Below are positions 1 to 7,555 of a stretch of 64,000 nucleotides of DNA, in pieces (within the stretch, counting starts at the first letter, position 1; each line of letters starts with the position of its first letter). The stretch covers positions 1,550,001-1,614,000 of the forward strand of contig NZ_CP119992.1 in the NCBI RefSeq assembly GCF_029338575.1, written 5' to 3'. Under the pieces are notes generated by a model. That model did not search any database and was not told where the DNA came from. It saw only the letters and a list, made by a program, of their open reading frames with translations. The position numbers were made by a program, and so were the translations under genes. The stretch is from Halomarina halobia. GTDB taxonomy: Archaea > Halobacteriota > Halobacteria > Halobacteriales > Haloarculaceae.

Positions 1-298
1 TCAGTCCCGCGATCGGGTCGGCGGTCGGGTCGGGATCGAGGTCGAGCAGGTACAGTTGCATCCGCTCGTCGCCGCCCTCGTCCATGCCGAAGACGGCCTC
101 CTCGCGGGTCGGGGAGCAGGAGACGAACGAGACGGCCTCGTCGTAGAAGGTTCGCTGTTCGGGCCACGCCTCGGGTTCCGAGAGCGTCCACACCTGCGGG
201 ACGCCGGTCGTGTCCATGAGGAAGGCGAGCGTGCCCGACGGGGAGAGCGACCCACCGTAGGCGCTCCGGATGTTGAGGTAGCGCTCGATGTCGCGCAT
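1..298 (-). CDS. S9 family peptidase (prolyl oligopeptidase/TolB-like), N-terminal fragment
   Basis: Only the first 99 or so codons are inside the window; the gene runs off the left edge. The product starts MRDIERYLNIRSAYGGSLSP and continues with blade-like segments (LAFLMDTTGVPQVWTL, then CSPTREEAVFGMDEGGDER), which is the usual N-terminal beta-propeller of S9 peptidases in haloarchaea. The catalytic alpha/beta-hydrolase domain would lie outside the window, so activity cannot be judged. A TATA-like GGCTATCTC sits about 30 bp upstream of the ATG at 298, which fits a leaderless start. The gene is divergent from the SDR gene at 407. Confidence 0.75.
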   Translation of the reverse strand, partial: MRDIERYLNIRSAYGGSLSPSGTLAFLMDTTGVPQVWTLSEPEAWPEQRTFYDEAVSFVSCSPTREEAVFGMDEGGDERMQLYLLDLDPDPTADPIAGL

Positions 299-406
299 GG
301 GGTGAGTGTGGGCGGGGGGCGAGATAGCCCTTCGGGGGTGACAGGAGACTCGCCCGCACGCCGACGCGGTCAGCGTTATCCGCGCGCCCCGCCAAGGGCC
401 GACGGC

Positions 407-1378
407 ATGGCTACGAACGACTGGACGGCGGATCGACTGCCCGACCAGAGCGGGAAAACGGCCGTCGTCACGGGTGCGAACGGCGGACTCGGCTACCGGG
501 TGACGCGCGAACTCGCCGCCCGCGGCGCGACCGTCGCGATGGCATGCCGGAGCGAGGAGCGCGGCGAGCGCGCCCGGCGACGCGTCCGCGCCGCGTTCCC
601 CGACGCCGACCTCGACCTCCTGACGCTCGACCTCGCCGACCTCGACTCCGTGCGCGCGTTCGCGGGGGCCTTCCGGGAGGCCCACGACGACCTCCACGTC
701 CTCGTCAACAACGCGGGCGTGATGCACACGCCGTACCGCCGGACTGCGGACGGCTTCGAACTCCAGTTCGGCGTCAACCACCTCGGGCACTTCGCGCTCA
801 CCGGCCTGCTACTCGACCGCCTCGCGGCGACAGACGGGACGACCCGGGTCGTCACCGTGAGCAGTCTCCTCCACGGGCGCGGCACGCTGCGGCTCGATAC
901 GCCCGACGAGGAGTCGTACGACCGCTACGAGGCCTACGCCGGGAGCAAGCTCGCCAACCTGCTGTTCGCCTACGAGTTACAGCGCCGCTTCGAGGCGGCC
1001 GACCTCGACGCGCTGAGCCTCGCGGCCCACCCCGGCTGGGCCGCCACCGGCCTCCAGCGCGCCGGCCCCGAGATGGAGGGCAACCGGCTGCGGGCGCGGC
1101 TGATGGACCTCGGAAACGCCCTCTTCGCCCAGTCGGCGGCGCGCGGCGCGCTCCCGATCCTGTACGCCGCCGCCGGCTCGCCGGTCGAGGGCGGCGCGTT
1201 CTACGGACCGCGCGGTCCGGGACCGCTCCAGTACCAGGGACCCCCCGACCGGGTGACGTCGAACGCGAAGTCCCACGACCGGACCGCCGCCCGACAGCTC
1301 TGGATCGCCTCCGAGAACCTCACGGGAGTTCGCTATGACTTCGAGGGGGCAAAGGAGGCGGAACGGGCGGCGCGCTAA
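407..1378 (+). CDS. Short-chain dehydrogenase/reductase, retinol-dehydrogenase-like
   Basis: The 323-residue product is a classical SDR oxidoreductase. The Rossmann glycine motif TGANGGLG lies near residue 25, NNAGVMH follows the fourth strand, and the catalytic Ser (VTVSSLLHG) and YAGSK tetrad are present. The long C-terminal part resembles the retinol dehydrogenase/WW-domain oxidoreductase branch, so NADP(H) and a lipophilic alcohol or aldehyde are plausible, but the substrate is not known. The ATG at 407 was chosen because an SDR N-terminus begins there and a TATA-like CGTTATCCG lies about 29 bp upstream. Its stop overlaps the stop of the convergent gene at 1375 by 4 nt. Confidence 0.85.
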   Translation: MATNDWTADRLPDQSGKTAVVTGANGGLGYRVTRELAARGATVAMACRSEERGERARRRVRAAFPDADLDLLTLDLADLDSVRAFAGAFREAHDDLHVLVNNAGVMHTPYRRTADGFELQFGVNHLGHFALTGLLLDRLAATDGTTRVVTVSSLLHGRGTLRLDTPDEESYDRYEAYAGSKLANLLFAYELQRRFEAADLDALSLAAHPGWAATGLQRAGPEMEGNRLRARLMDLGNALFAQSAARGALPILYAAAGSPVEGGAFYGPRGPGPLQYQGPPDRVTSNAKSHDRTAARQLWIASENLTGVRYDFEGAKEAERAAR

Positions 1379-1713
1379 CCTTCCCCGCCCTTCCGGCCCG
1401 AGCTACCGGGGTCGTCGGACCCGCCGGATCCATCGGGGCCGTCGCGTTCGTCGAGTTCGTCGAGCAGCGCCCGCGCCGCCTCGACGTGCGCGTCGCCCTC
1501 CGGGTGGCCGGTCCCCTCGACGTGCGAGAGCAGCGTCCGTACCTGGTCGAGGCGGCGCTCGACCGCCGCCTCCGGCGCGTCCCCGCGGGCGACGTCCGCG
1601 GCGACGGCCTCCGCCTCGCCCAGCCAGCGGTTCGCCGTCCGATCGAGCGGGAGGTCCGCCGTCGCTTCGAGGCGGGCGTGCAGGCGTTCGAGGAGTGGGC
1701 GGTCGTCGTTCAT
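1375..1713 (-). CDS. Conserved haloarchaeal hypothetical protein
   Basis: This is a 112-residue acidic, probably helical protein (MNDDRPLLERLHARLEATAD...). It has no signal peptide, no membrane segment and no cysteines, and a Gly/Asp/Ser-rich tail (about residues 90-112). I do not recognise a characterised family. The acidic composition and the amphipathic pattern (LDQVRTLLSHVEG, AARALLDELDERD) support real coding. The last codons overlap the end of the convergent SDR gene. Function unknown. Confidence 0.6.
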   Translation of the reverse strand: MNDDRPLLERLHARLEATADLPLDRTANRWLGEAEAVAADVARGDAPEAAVERRLDQVRTLLSHVEGTGHPEGDAHVEAARALLDELDERDGPDGSGGSDDPGSSGRKGGEG

Positions 1714-1802
1714 ACGGTCTATCTGATGCGTCGTCGGACCGAAACGGGTTCCGGCGCACTAGTGACTCTGGACGTCGCGCGCCGCGAGGGACAGGGGGGA
1801 AC

Positions 1803-1964
1803 CTACCGGTACCGCGGGAGGTCGACGACGAGATCCGAGGAGAGCCACCCGTCGACGTTCCCCTCCTCGATGATGACCGTCCGCTCCGGACGCGTCCGGC
1901 AGGCGACCGCTCTGACCTCGCGGTCGGACGCGGCGTCGATCCGTTCGGGCCGTGAAGTGCTCAC
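1803..1964 (-). CDS. Small 53-residue protein with GTG start, metal-repressor-like operator upstream
   Basis: This short frame starts at a GTG (product MSTSRPERIDAASDREVRAV...) and ends in ...SSDLVVDLPRYR. It resembles the many short haloarchaeal proteins of about 50 residues with a central hydrophobic strand, an acidic stretch and an Asp-Gly-Trp turn (here TVIIEEGNVDGWL). It is called because its promoter is strong: CTTATATTTAGG on the minus strand is centred about 25 bp before the GTG, as expected for a leaderless gene. A perfect dyad ATTTAGG-4-CCTAAAT sits between the TATA box and the start. Function unknown. Confidence 0.6.
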   Translation of the reverse strand: MSTSRPERIDAASDREVRAVACRTRPERTVIIEEGNVDGWLSSDLVVDLPRYR

Positions 1965-1970
1965 GGCCCG

Positions 1971-1988
1971 ATTTAGGGCGGCCTAAAT
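1971..1988. promoter_or_regulatory. Palindromic operator resembling DtxR/IdeR-family sites
   Basis: ATTTAGG and CCTAAAT form a perfect 7-bp inverted repeat around a 4-bp spacer GCGG. TTAGG-N4-CCTAA is the core recognised by DtxR-type metal-dependent repressors, including the haloarchaeal SirR/Idr proteins. It overlaps the right flank of the TATA box and the expected start site of the small gene ending at 1803, so bound repressor would block that promoter. Metal regulation is inferred from sequence only. Confidence 0.5.
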
Positions 1989-2008
1989 ATAAGCGTTGCA
2001 GGTTCGGT

Positions 2009-4438
2009 TCAGAACCGGTCGGGGTCGGTCGCCGCCAGTTGCGTGCGGACGGCGGCGACGTTCTCCGGGGCGTCGTGGACGCGGATGATGTCCGCGCCGC
2101 GCTCGGCGGCGACGGCGGTCGCCGCGATCGTCGGCGCGAGGCGGTCCGCCGAATCGCAGCCGACGAGGTCGAACATCGACTTGTGGGAGTGGCCCACGAG
2201 CACCGGACAGCCGAGCGCGTGGAACTCGTCGACGCGCCCGAGCAGTTCGAAGTTCTCGCGCCGGGACTTCCCGAAGCCGATGCCGGGGTCGACGATGATC
2301 TTCGAGCGGTCGAGGCCCGCCTTCTCCGCCAGGAGGACGCGCTCGGTGAGCGCGTCGATGACGTCCTCCACCACGTCGTCGTACTCGACGGTGGTGTCGG
2401 GATCCACCGGTGCCTCGATGCTGTGCATGACGACGATCGGGACGTCGTACTCGGCGGCGACGTGGCGCATCTCGGGGTCCTCCAGCCCCGAGACGTCGTT
2501 GAGCACGTCCGCGCCCGCCTCCAGGGCGGCCCGGGCGACCGACGCCTTCCGCGTGTCCACGGAGACGAGCGCGTCGAGGTCCGCGAGGCGCTCGATCACC
2601 GGAACCACCCGGTCGATCTCCTCGTCCACGGGGACCGGCGTCGCGCCGGGGCGCGTCGATTCGCCGCCCACGTCGAGGACGTCGACGCCCGCCTCGACCA
2701 TCGCCTCGGCCCGCTCGACCGCCGCCTCGACCGAGTCGTACTCGCCGCCGTCGTGGAACGAGTCCGGCGTGACGTTGACGATACCCATCACGCAGGGGCG
2801 CTCCTCCCACGGGTAGCCGTGGCGGTTCGGGTCCGCGTCCACGGCGAGCGCGTCGCCGAGCGCGTCGCCGAGTTGCGTCAGGCCGTACGGCTGGCCGTCG
2901 AGCTTCTCGCGGAGGCGCCTGTGTTGAGCGAGCGTCCCCATCAACACCACGTCGACCGGTTCGCGGTCCTGCGAGGAGAGCCCCGAGACGGCGCACTCGC
3001 CGCCGAGGCTCAGCATCTCCTCCTTTATGTACTGCGCCTGCCGGGGCTGGACGCGCGTCTTGAGGACGCGGTGGACGCCCTTCCCCCGCATCCGCCAGAC
3101 GCCGGAAGCGGTCACGTCGGCGTCCTCGAGCATCGCCCGCGCCTGTTCGAGGTTCCGCACGCTCTTCGGGATCTCGACGCGCGTCCACCGTTCGCGCGCC
3201 TCCGCGACCGTGTAGAGCGACCCCGTGACGAGCACGCAGTCGTCGGGCGCGGCCGCGTCGAGGGCCGCGTCGAGCGCGCCCGCGACGTCACCCGACTCGA
3301 CCACCTCACCCGCCTCGCCCGCGAAGACCCGCGCCAGCGCGGAGGGCGCCTCCGCGCGGTCGAGATCCGGGCGGCAGGCGTAGACGTAGTCCGCGCGGGG
3401 GAGCGCCTCGGCCATCCCGGGGTGATCCTTGTCGCTCATCGCGCCGAAGACGAGGTGGAGGTCGCCGAAGGCGAACTCCGCGAGCGTGTCGGCGACGCTC
3501 ACGCAGCCGCCGGGGTTGTGCGCGCCGTCGAGCACCGTCAGCGGTGCGCGCGACATCACCTCGAATCGCCCCGGCCAGTGGGCGTTCTGGAGTCCGCGGG
3601 CGAGGGCCGTCTCGTCCACGTCGGCGACCGCGCGCGCGAGGGCGGCCGCGACGCCGGCGTTCGTCGCCTGGTGCGCGCCGAGCTGCGGGAGGCGCACGTC
3701 GACCGACCAGCCGTCGCCGGTCAGCGAGACGCGCCCCTCGAGCGCCTCGCGACCGTCGTACCGAACGACCACGTCCGCGTCGCCGTCCCCGACGGTGACC
3801 ACGTCGACGTCCGCGGCCGCCTCGCGGATGGCGTCGAGCGCGCGGCCCGTCGTCCCGGTGACGAGCGGCCCCTCGCCGGCGACCTGCGCCTTGTCGCGGG
3901 CGATTTCGTCCACCGACTCGCCGAGCAGGTCGGTGTGTTCGAGCGTCACGCTCGTGACGGCGCTCGCCGCGGGGGAGACGACGCTCGTCGCGTCGTACCG
4001 GCCGCCGATGCCGACCTCCAGCACGGCGACGTCCACCTCCTGTCGGGCGAACTCCCAGAGCGCGAGGACGGTCATCGTCTCGAAGAACGTCGGGCAGTCG
4101 CCGCGGCCCGCGGCGTCGAGGATTGGCTCGCGCGCCGCCTCGACGAACTCGACGACGGCCGCCTTCGTCACCTTCCGGCCGTTCACGCGGACGCGCTCGC
4201 GCACGTCCGAGAGGTGCGGCGAGGTGTACAGGCCGACGTCGAGGCCCGCCTCGCGGAGCGTGCGCTCGACCATGCGCGCGGTGCTCCCCTTTCCGTTCGA
4301 CCCCGCTATCTGCACGAACTCGACGGTCTCGTGGGGGTCGCCGAGCGCCGAGAGCAGCGAGCGGGTGGCGTCGAGCCCCTTCCGCGAGGGGTACCGACGG
4401 AGGTCGAAGAGGAACGACGCCGCCTCGTAGAACTCCAT
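2009..4438 (-). CDS. folCP: Bifunctional dihydrofolate/folylpolyglutamate synthase - dihydropteroate synthase
   Basis: The 809-residue product fuses two folate enzymes. Residues about 1-415 are a FolC/Mur-ligase-type ATP-dependent ligase with P-loop AGSNGKGST (45-53), the HTDLLG region and the GAHNPGG motif. Residues about 548-809 are dihydropteroate synthase with the MGIVNVTPDSF signature, GGESTRPG, the GIGFGK loop and VGHSHKSMF. The 130-residue segment between them (IKEEMLSLGGECAVSG) matches the N-terminal extension of long-form DHPS proteins. This fusion is known in halophilic archaea. The start at 4438 follows a TATA-like GGCTAAAGC by about 27 bp. The pabABC genes at 32-35 kb would supply its p-aminobenzoate. 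Confidence 0.93.
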   Translation of the reverse strand: MEFYEAASFLFDLRRYPSRKGLDATRSLLSALGDPHETVEFVQIAGSNGKGSTARMVERTLREAGLDVGLYTSPHLSDVRERVRVNGRKVTKAAVVEFVEAAREPILDAAGRGDCPTFFETMTVLALWEFARQEVDVAVLEVGIGGRYDATSVVSPAASAVTSVTLEHTDLLGESVDEIARDKAQVAGEGPLVTGTTGRALDAIREAAADVDVVTVGDGDADVVVRYDGREALEGRVSLTGDGWSVDVRLPQLGAHQATNAGVAAALARAVADVDETALARGLQNAHWPGRFEVMSRAPLTVLDGAHNPGGCVSVADTLAEFAFGDLHLVFGAMSDKDHPGMAEALPRADYVYACRPDLDRAEAPSALARVFAGEAGEVVESGDVAGALDAALDAAAPDDCVLVTGSLYTVAEARERWTRVEIPKSVRNLEQARAMLEDADVTASGVWRMRGKGVHRVLKTRVQPRQAQYIKEEMLSLGGECAVSGLSSQDREPVDVVLMGTLAQHRRLREKLDGQPYGLTQLGDALGDALAVDADPNRHGYPWEERPCVMGIVNVTPDSFHDGGEYDSVEAAVERAEAMVEAGVDVLDVGGESTRPGATPVPVDEEIDRVVPVIERLADLDALVSVDTRKASVARAALEAGADVLNDVSGLEDPEMRHVAAEYDVPIVVMHSIEAPVDPDTTVEYDDVVEDVIDALTERVLLAEKAGLDRSKIIVDPGIGFGKSRRENFELLGRVDEFHALGCPVLVGHSHKSMFDLVGCDSADRLAPTIAATAVAAERGADIIRVHDAPENVAAVRTQLAATDPDRF

Positions 4439-4506
4439 ACTCGGATGCTTCCGAGCGGGCCGCTTTAGCCTGTCGAAGCATCCGCTGCCGATCGACCGCG
4501 CTCCAC

Positions 4507-5085
4507 TCACGTGCCGTCGAGACGCGGCTCCAGTCGGGCGCGAGGCTCGCGGTGGTCGGCGAGCGCGCCGTGCGTACACGCGAGCGAGAGCACGAGGCTG
4601 TCGCTCGCGAGCACGACGGCCGCCGCCGGCGGGAGCCCGACGTACGGGGCGACCCCCCACAGCGCCGCGCAGGCGAGGTACGCCAGTGCCAGCCAGGGGT
4701 GGCGCGTCCGAACGAGGTACGTCCACGTCGAGTAGATCCGCATCGCCGTGGACGGCCACGTCGCCGGGGCGTCGAGCGCGAAGTGGAGCGCGCGCTCGTC
4801 GGGGTAGCGGCGGAGCTCATCGGCGGCGACGAACAGCTCGACGTGCGCGTAGCCGAACAGCGCGAGCGTGACGAACGCCCACGCCGGCGCGACCGGGAAC
4901 GTCACGAACGCGCTCCCCGCGAGGCCGAGCGCGGCTATCGACAGCGCGGCGGCTACGAGGGCGAGCCGCGACGGCCAGCCGGTACGATCGAGGCGGCGGG
5001 CGACGGACCGCACGCGCGCGCTACGGCTGAGCCACAGCGTCGCGTAGGGGAGCGCGACCGCACCGAGCGCGACGGCGAGGAGCAT
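4507..5085 (-). CDS. Polytopic membrane protein, unknown function
   Basis: The 192-residue product has about five hydrophobic segments: residues 2-18, 45-62, 66-82 and two near 130-175. Short charged loops separate them, including HFALDAPATWPSTAMRIYS. No family is recognised and no transporter or enzyme motif is visible. The ATG at 5085 was preferred over longer frames because GCTTTTGC lies about 28 bp upstream as a TATA box, and the upstream extension is basic and unlike halophile protein. It sits 68 nt upstream of folCP on the same strand, but folCP has its own promoter. Confidence 0.6.
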   Translation of the reverse strand: MLLAVALGAVALPYATLWLSRSARVRSVARRLDRTGWPSRLALVAAALSIAALGLAGSAFVTFPVAPAWAFVTLALFGYAHVELFVAADELRRYPDERALHFALDAPATWPSTAMRIYSTWTYLVRTRHPWLALAYLACAALWGVAPYVGLPPAAAVVLASDSLVLSLACTHGALADHREPRARLEPRLDGT

Positions 5086-5189
5086 CCGACGGAGAGGACG
5101 ACGCGGGGGCGCAAAAGCGTAGGCTCGGCCGACGGGGTGCCAGGGCGGGCAGGCGGCACGGCCGCTCCACGGGTCGCTGTGCCGCGCGA

Positions 5190-5275
5190 CCGCAGGACGA
5201 CCCGTGGCGGGTGTCAGCGCACGGGGACGCTGGCCGCGCTCTCGGATATAAAGGTTCGCCGGGGCAACGATCGAT
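5190..5275 (+). repeat. Copy T1 of a dispersed TATA-bearing intergenic module (partial)
   Basis: The stretch around CTCTCGGATATAAAGGT at 5241-5255, with the GGTGTCAGCGCACGGGGACGC region before it and GCCGGGGCAACGATC after it, aligns by eye with the better-conserved modules at 30015-30171 and 60129-60281. The conserved core is GATATAAAGGTNCG followed by an (A/G)CCGGGG-like block. It lacks the 5' inverted repeat of the other copies. The TATA box points rightward. Confidence 0.45.
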
Positions 5276-5306
5276 GGAAAAGTCAATCAGGAACGATAAC
5301 CGATGA
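5274..5306 (+). CDS. Possible leaderless 10-residue micro-ORF (MEKSIRNDNR)
   Basis: The ATG is 26 bp downstream of the centre of GATATAAA (5245-5252), exactly where a leaderless haloarchaeal transcript would begin, and the frame stops after ten codons. Nothing supports a peptide function. It is listed because it is the first start codon a transcript from this promoter would meet. Confidence 0.15.
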   Translation: MEKSIRNDNR

Positions 5307-5430
5307 AGATCGACGAACTACGATCCCCTAATGGTATGTAATCTCGAATAACATATCAAATAATGAGGGCTTGTTAAGGGGCTGGCGGGCGTTGGAACGA
5401 ATGCCCACGGCGCGTGGGAAGGTGATTCCA

Positions 5431-5943
5431 ATGAGTGACGAACCTACCGAGACAGTGTTCGACGAACCGTCCCGCCGGTCGTTCATGAAGAAGGGTGCGC
5501 TCGCCACCGGTGCCGCGATGGTCGGCCTCTCCGGAACGGGCTCCGTGGCGGCGCAGCCCGACGAGTCGGGCCAACAGTTCAAGGCGTTGATGTACGCCAA
5601 CGACTTCCACCCGAATCAGCAGTTCCGGTTCGTCTCCGGCGTCATCGACTACGCGCCCGAGGAGATCGACATCGCGCTGTTCAGCGATTTCAACACCCGG
5701 CTCATCGAGTACGTGAGCACGGGCGAGACGGTGCCGTTCTTCCCGGCGCAGTCCGCCGAGGCCGAGATGAACACCGTCTACGACCTGAGCGATAGCTTCG
5801 CCCTGTTCGAGAACAACGAGGACGGCGTCATCAACGTCAGCTACAGCCCCACCGAGGACCAGACGGTCGGCGGGGGCGGCGGCAATCAGACCGGCGGGAA
5901 CGACACGAGCACGAACAACACGAGCACGAACAACACGTCGTAA
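5431..5943 (+). CDS. Tat-exported haloarchaeal protein with Asn/Thr/Ser-rich tail
   Basis: The 170-residue product has a twin-arginine signal near residues 14-40: RRSFMKKGALATGAAMVGLS, then GSVAAQ as a probable cleavage site. The mature part (KALMYANDFHPNQQFRFVSG, then FSDFNTRLIEYVSTGE) is a conserved haloarchaeal secreted family whose function I do not know. The C-terminus is a low-complexity tail with glycine run GGGGG and several N-X-S/T sequons (NQT, NDT, NNT, NTS) built from a 15-bp tandem repeat, so it may be N-glycosylated outside the cell. Unusually for the window, a GGAAGGTGAT ribosome-binding site precedes the ATG at 5431 and decides the start. Confidence 0.75.
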   Translation: MSDEPTETVFDEPSRRSFMKKGALATGAAMVGLSGTGSVAAQPDESGQQFKALMYANDFHPNQQFRFVSGVIDYAPEEIDIALFSDFNTRLIEYVSTGETVPFFPAQSAEAEMNTVYDLSDSFALFENNEDGVINVSYSPTEDQTVGGGGGNQTGGNDTSTNNTSTNNTS

Positions 5944-6165
5944 CGGCGGTTTCCACACCCCCGGTCGAAGTTGATACTATTTTGATGGTCTGACGTTCTC
6001 GCCGCGGCCGTGCGCGGGTCACTGAGCATGGTTCGAGGCAGGCGTCGGATCGGCGATCCGGTCGGAGGCGGGAGCGAACGCCCAGATCGGAGTGAAGTCT
6101 CCGACGCGCGGCGGCGACGCGTACCGGAAGGTTTGTCCCGGAGAGGAGGCGTGACTACGCCGAGG

Positions 6166-6534
6166 ATGGCACGCGATCGATACACCTTCACCGTAGAGAG
6201 AGTCGGTACCGGACCCGGAGGATACCGGGAGGCGTACGGGTTCGCGCCGAGCTTCGCGGTCGAACTGCTCCCCGACGAGCGGTACCTCGCGTACGACCGG
6301 TTTCGTCAACAAGTGGACGACGGCTGTTCGCCGTCCCATCCGATCTCGACGCGGCGGCGGGCGTTCACCGACCTCTTTGAACCCGGGGAGGAGGTCACCC
6401 TGGCCGAAGCGGAGCGGCGGTGTGCCGAGGTCGACGACGTGCTCGTCGACCTGACGCACTGGGTCGAGGGGCTCTCGCTCCGCGATCCCGACGCCGCCGC
6501 GCGGCGAGGGAGCGGGCAAGGGGAGCGCGGGTAG
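6166..6534 (+). CDS. Hypothetical acidic protein
   Basis: The product of 122 residues begins MARDRYTFTVERVGTGPGGY. It has a mixed strand/helix pattern (SFAVELLPDERYLAYDRFRQ) and a helical C-terminal part (LAEAERRCAEVDDVLVDLTH) ending in a Gly/Arg-rich tail. There is no signal peptide or membrane segment. I do not recognise the family. A longer frame exists upstream but its composition is basic, so the ATG at 6166 is preferred. It converges on the E1 beta gene 52 nt away. Confidence 0.5.
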   Translation: MARDRYTFTVERVGTGPGGYREAYGFAPSFAVELLPDERYLAYDRFRQQVDDGCSPSHPISTRRRAFTDLFEPGEEVTLAEAERRCAEVDDVLVDLTHWVEGLSLRDPDAAARRGSGQGERG

Positions 6535-6586
6535 GGTCGCCGGTGGCCGGGGTGCCTGGAGGTCGGGAGTGATGGGAACGACGGGA

Positions 6587-7555
6587 TCAGAAGGTCACCG
6601 CGCGCTCGATGCCGTCGAGTATCCGTCCCCGGTCCGGGAGGTACCGCTCCTCGCGTCCGAACAGCGGGAAGGGGAGGTCGTACCCGGTCACCCGCTGGAC
6701 CGGGGCTTCGAGGTAGAGGAACGCCTCCTCGTTGAGTCGCGCAGTGATCTCCGCCGCCATCCCCGCGGTCCTCGGCGCTTCGTGAACCACGACGCAGCGT
6801 CCGGTCTTTCGGACCGACTCGACGACGGTGTCGGTGTCGAGCGGGGAGATCGTGCGGAGGTCGATCGCCTCGACGCTCGCCTCCGCGTCCTCGATCGCGC
6901 GGAGCGTCTCCCACATCATCGCCCCCCAGCTGATCACCGTGACGTCCTCGCCCTCCCGGCGGACGGTCGCCTCCCCGAGGGGAACGGCGTGCTCGCCCTC
7001 GGGGACCGCCTCCCTGAACCGCCGGTAGATCCGCATCGGTTCGAGGAAGACGACCGGGTCGGGGTCCCGTATCGAGGCGGTCAGCAGCCCCTTCGTGTCG
7101 GCCGGCGTGGAGGGAACGACGACCTGTATCCCCTGGACGTGGGCGTAGCCCGCCTCGAAGCTCTCGGAGTGGTGCTCCAGCGCGTGGATGCCGCCGCCGT
7201 AGGGTGCGCGCACGGTCATCTGGCAGTTGAAGCTCCCCCGCGACCGACTCCGGAGCCGGGAGACGTGCTGTTTCAGCTGGTGGAACCCCTGGTCGATGAA
7301 GCCGGCGAACTGGATCTCCGGAACCGGCTTCAGCCCGTACGTGGCGAGTCCGACGCCCGTCCCGATGATCCCGGCTTCGGCGAGCGGCGAGTCGTAGATC
7401 TGGTCGGGGTACTTCTCGATCAACCCCTGCGTCGCGCGGAAGACGCCCCCGTTCACGCCGACGTCCTCCCCGTAGACGATCACGTCCTCGTCGCGCGATA
7501 GCTCCTCGTCGAGGCCCTGTCGAACCGCCTCGACGACGTTCAGGTTATTCGCCAT
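6587..7555 (-). CDS. 2-oxoacid dehydrogenase E1 component, beta subunit
   Basis: The 322-residue product is the transketolase-like beta subunit of a thiamine-diphosphate 2-oxoacid dehydrogenase. Diagnostic parts are DVIVYGEDVGVNGGVF, PLAEAGIIGTGVGLATYG, the APYGGG-LEHHSES loop and the C-terminal transketolase domain (VIEA-like VVHEAPRTAGMAAEI). Its start overlaps the alpha-subunit stop by 11 nt, so the two are co-translated. The substrate (pyruvate, acetoin or branched-chain oxoacid) cannot be read from sequence. No E2 or E3 gene is in the window, so the partner components must lie elsewhere. Confidence 0.88.
   Translation of the reverse strand: MANNLNVVEAVRQGLDEELSRDEDVIVYGEDVGVNGGVFRATQGLIEKYPDQIYDSPLAEAGIIGTGVGLATYGLKPVPEIQFAGFIDQGFHQLKQHVSRLRSRSRGSFNCQMTVRAPYGGGIHALEHHSESFEAGYAHVQGIQVVVPSTPADTKGLLTASIRDPDPVVFLEPMRIYRRFREAVPEGEHAVPLGEATVRREGEDVTVISWGAMMWETLRAIEDAEASVEAIDLRTISPLDTDTVVESVRKTGRCVVVHEAPRTAGMAAEITARLNEEAFLYLEAPVQRVTGYDLPFPLFGREERYLPDRGRILDGIERAVTF

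Noticed and set aside
1952..4468. Very long open frame on the plus strand across folCP
   Set aside because: It is antisense to the clearly conserved folCP frame and its translation is Arg/His/Val-rich with no domain; such shadow frames are common at this GC level.
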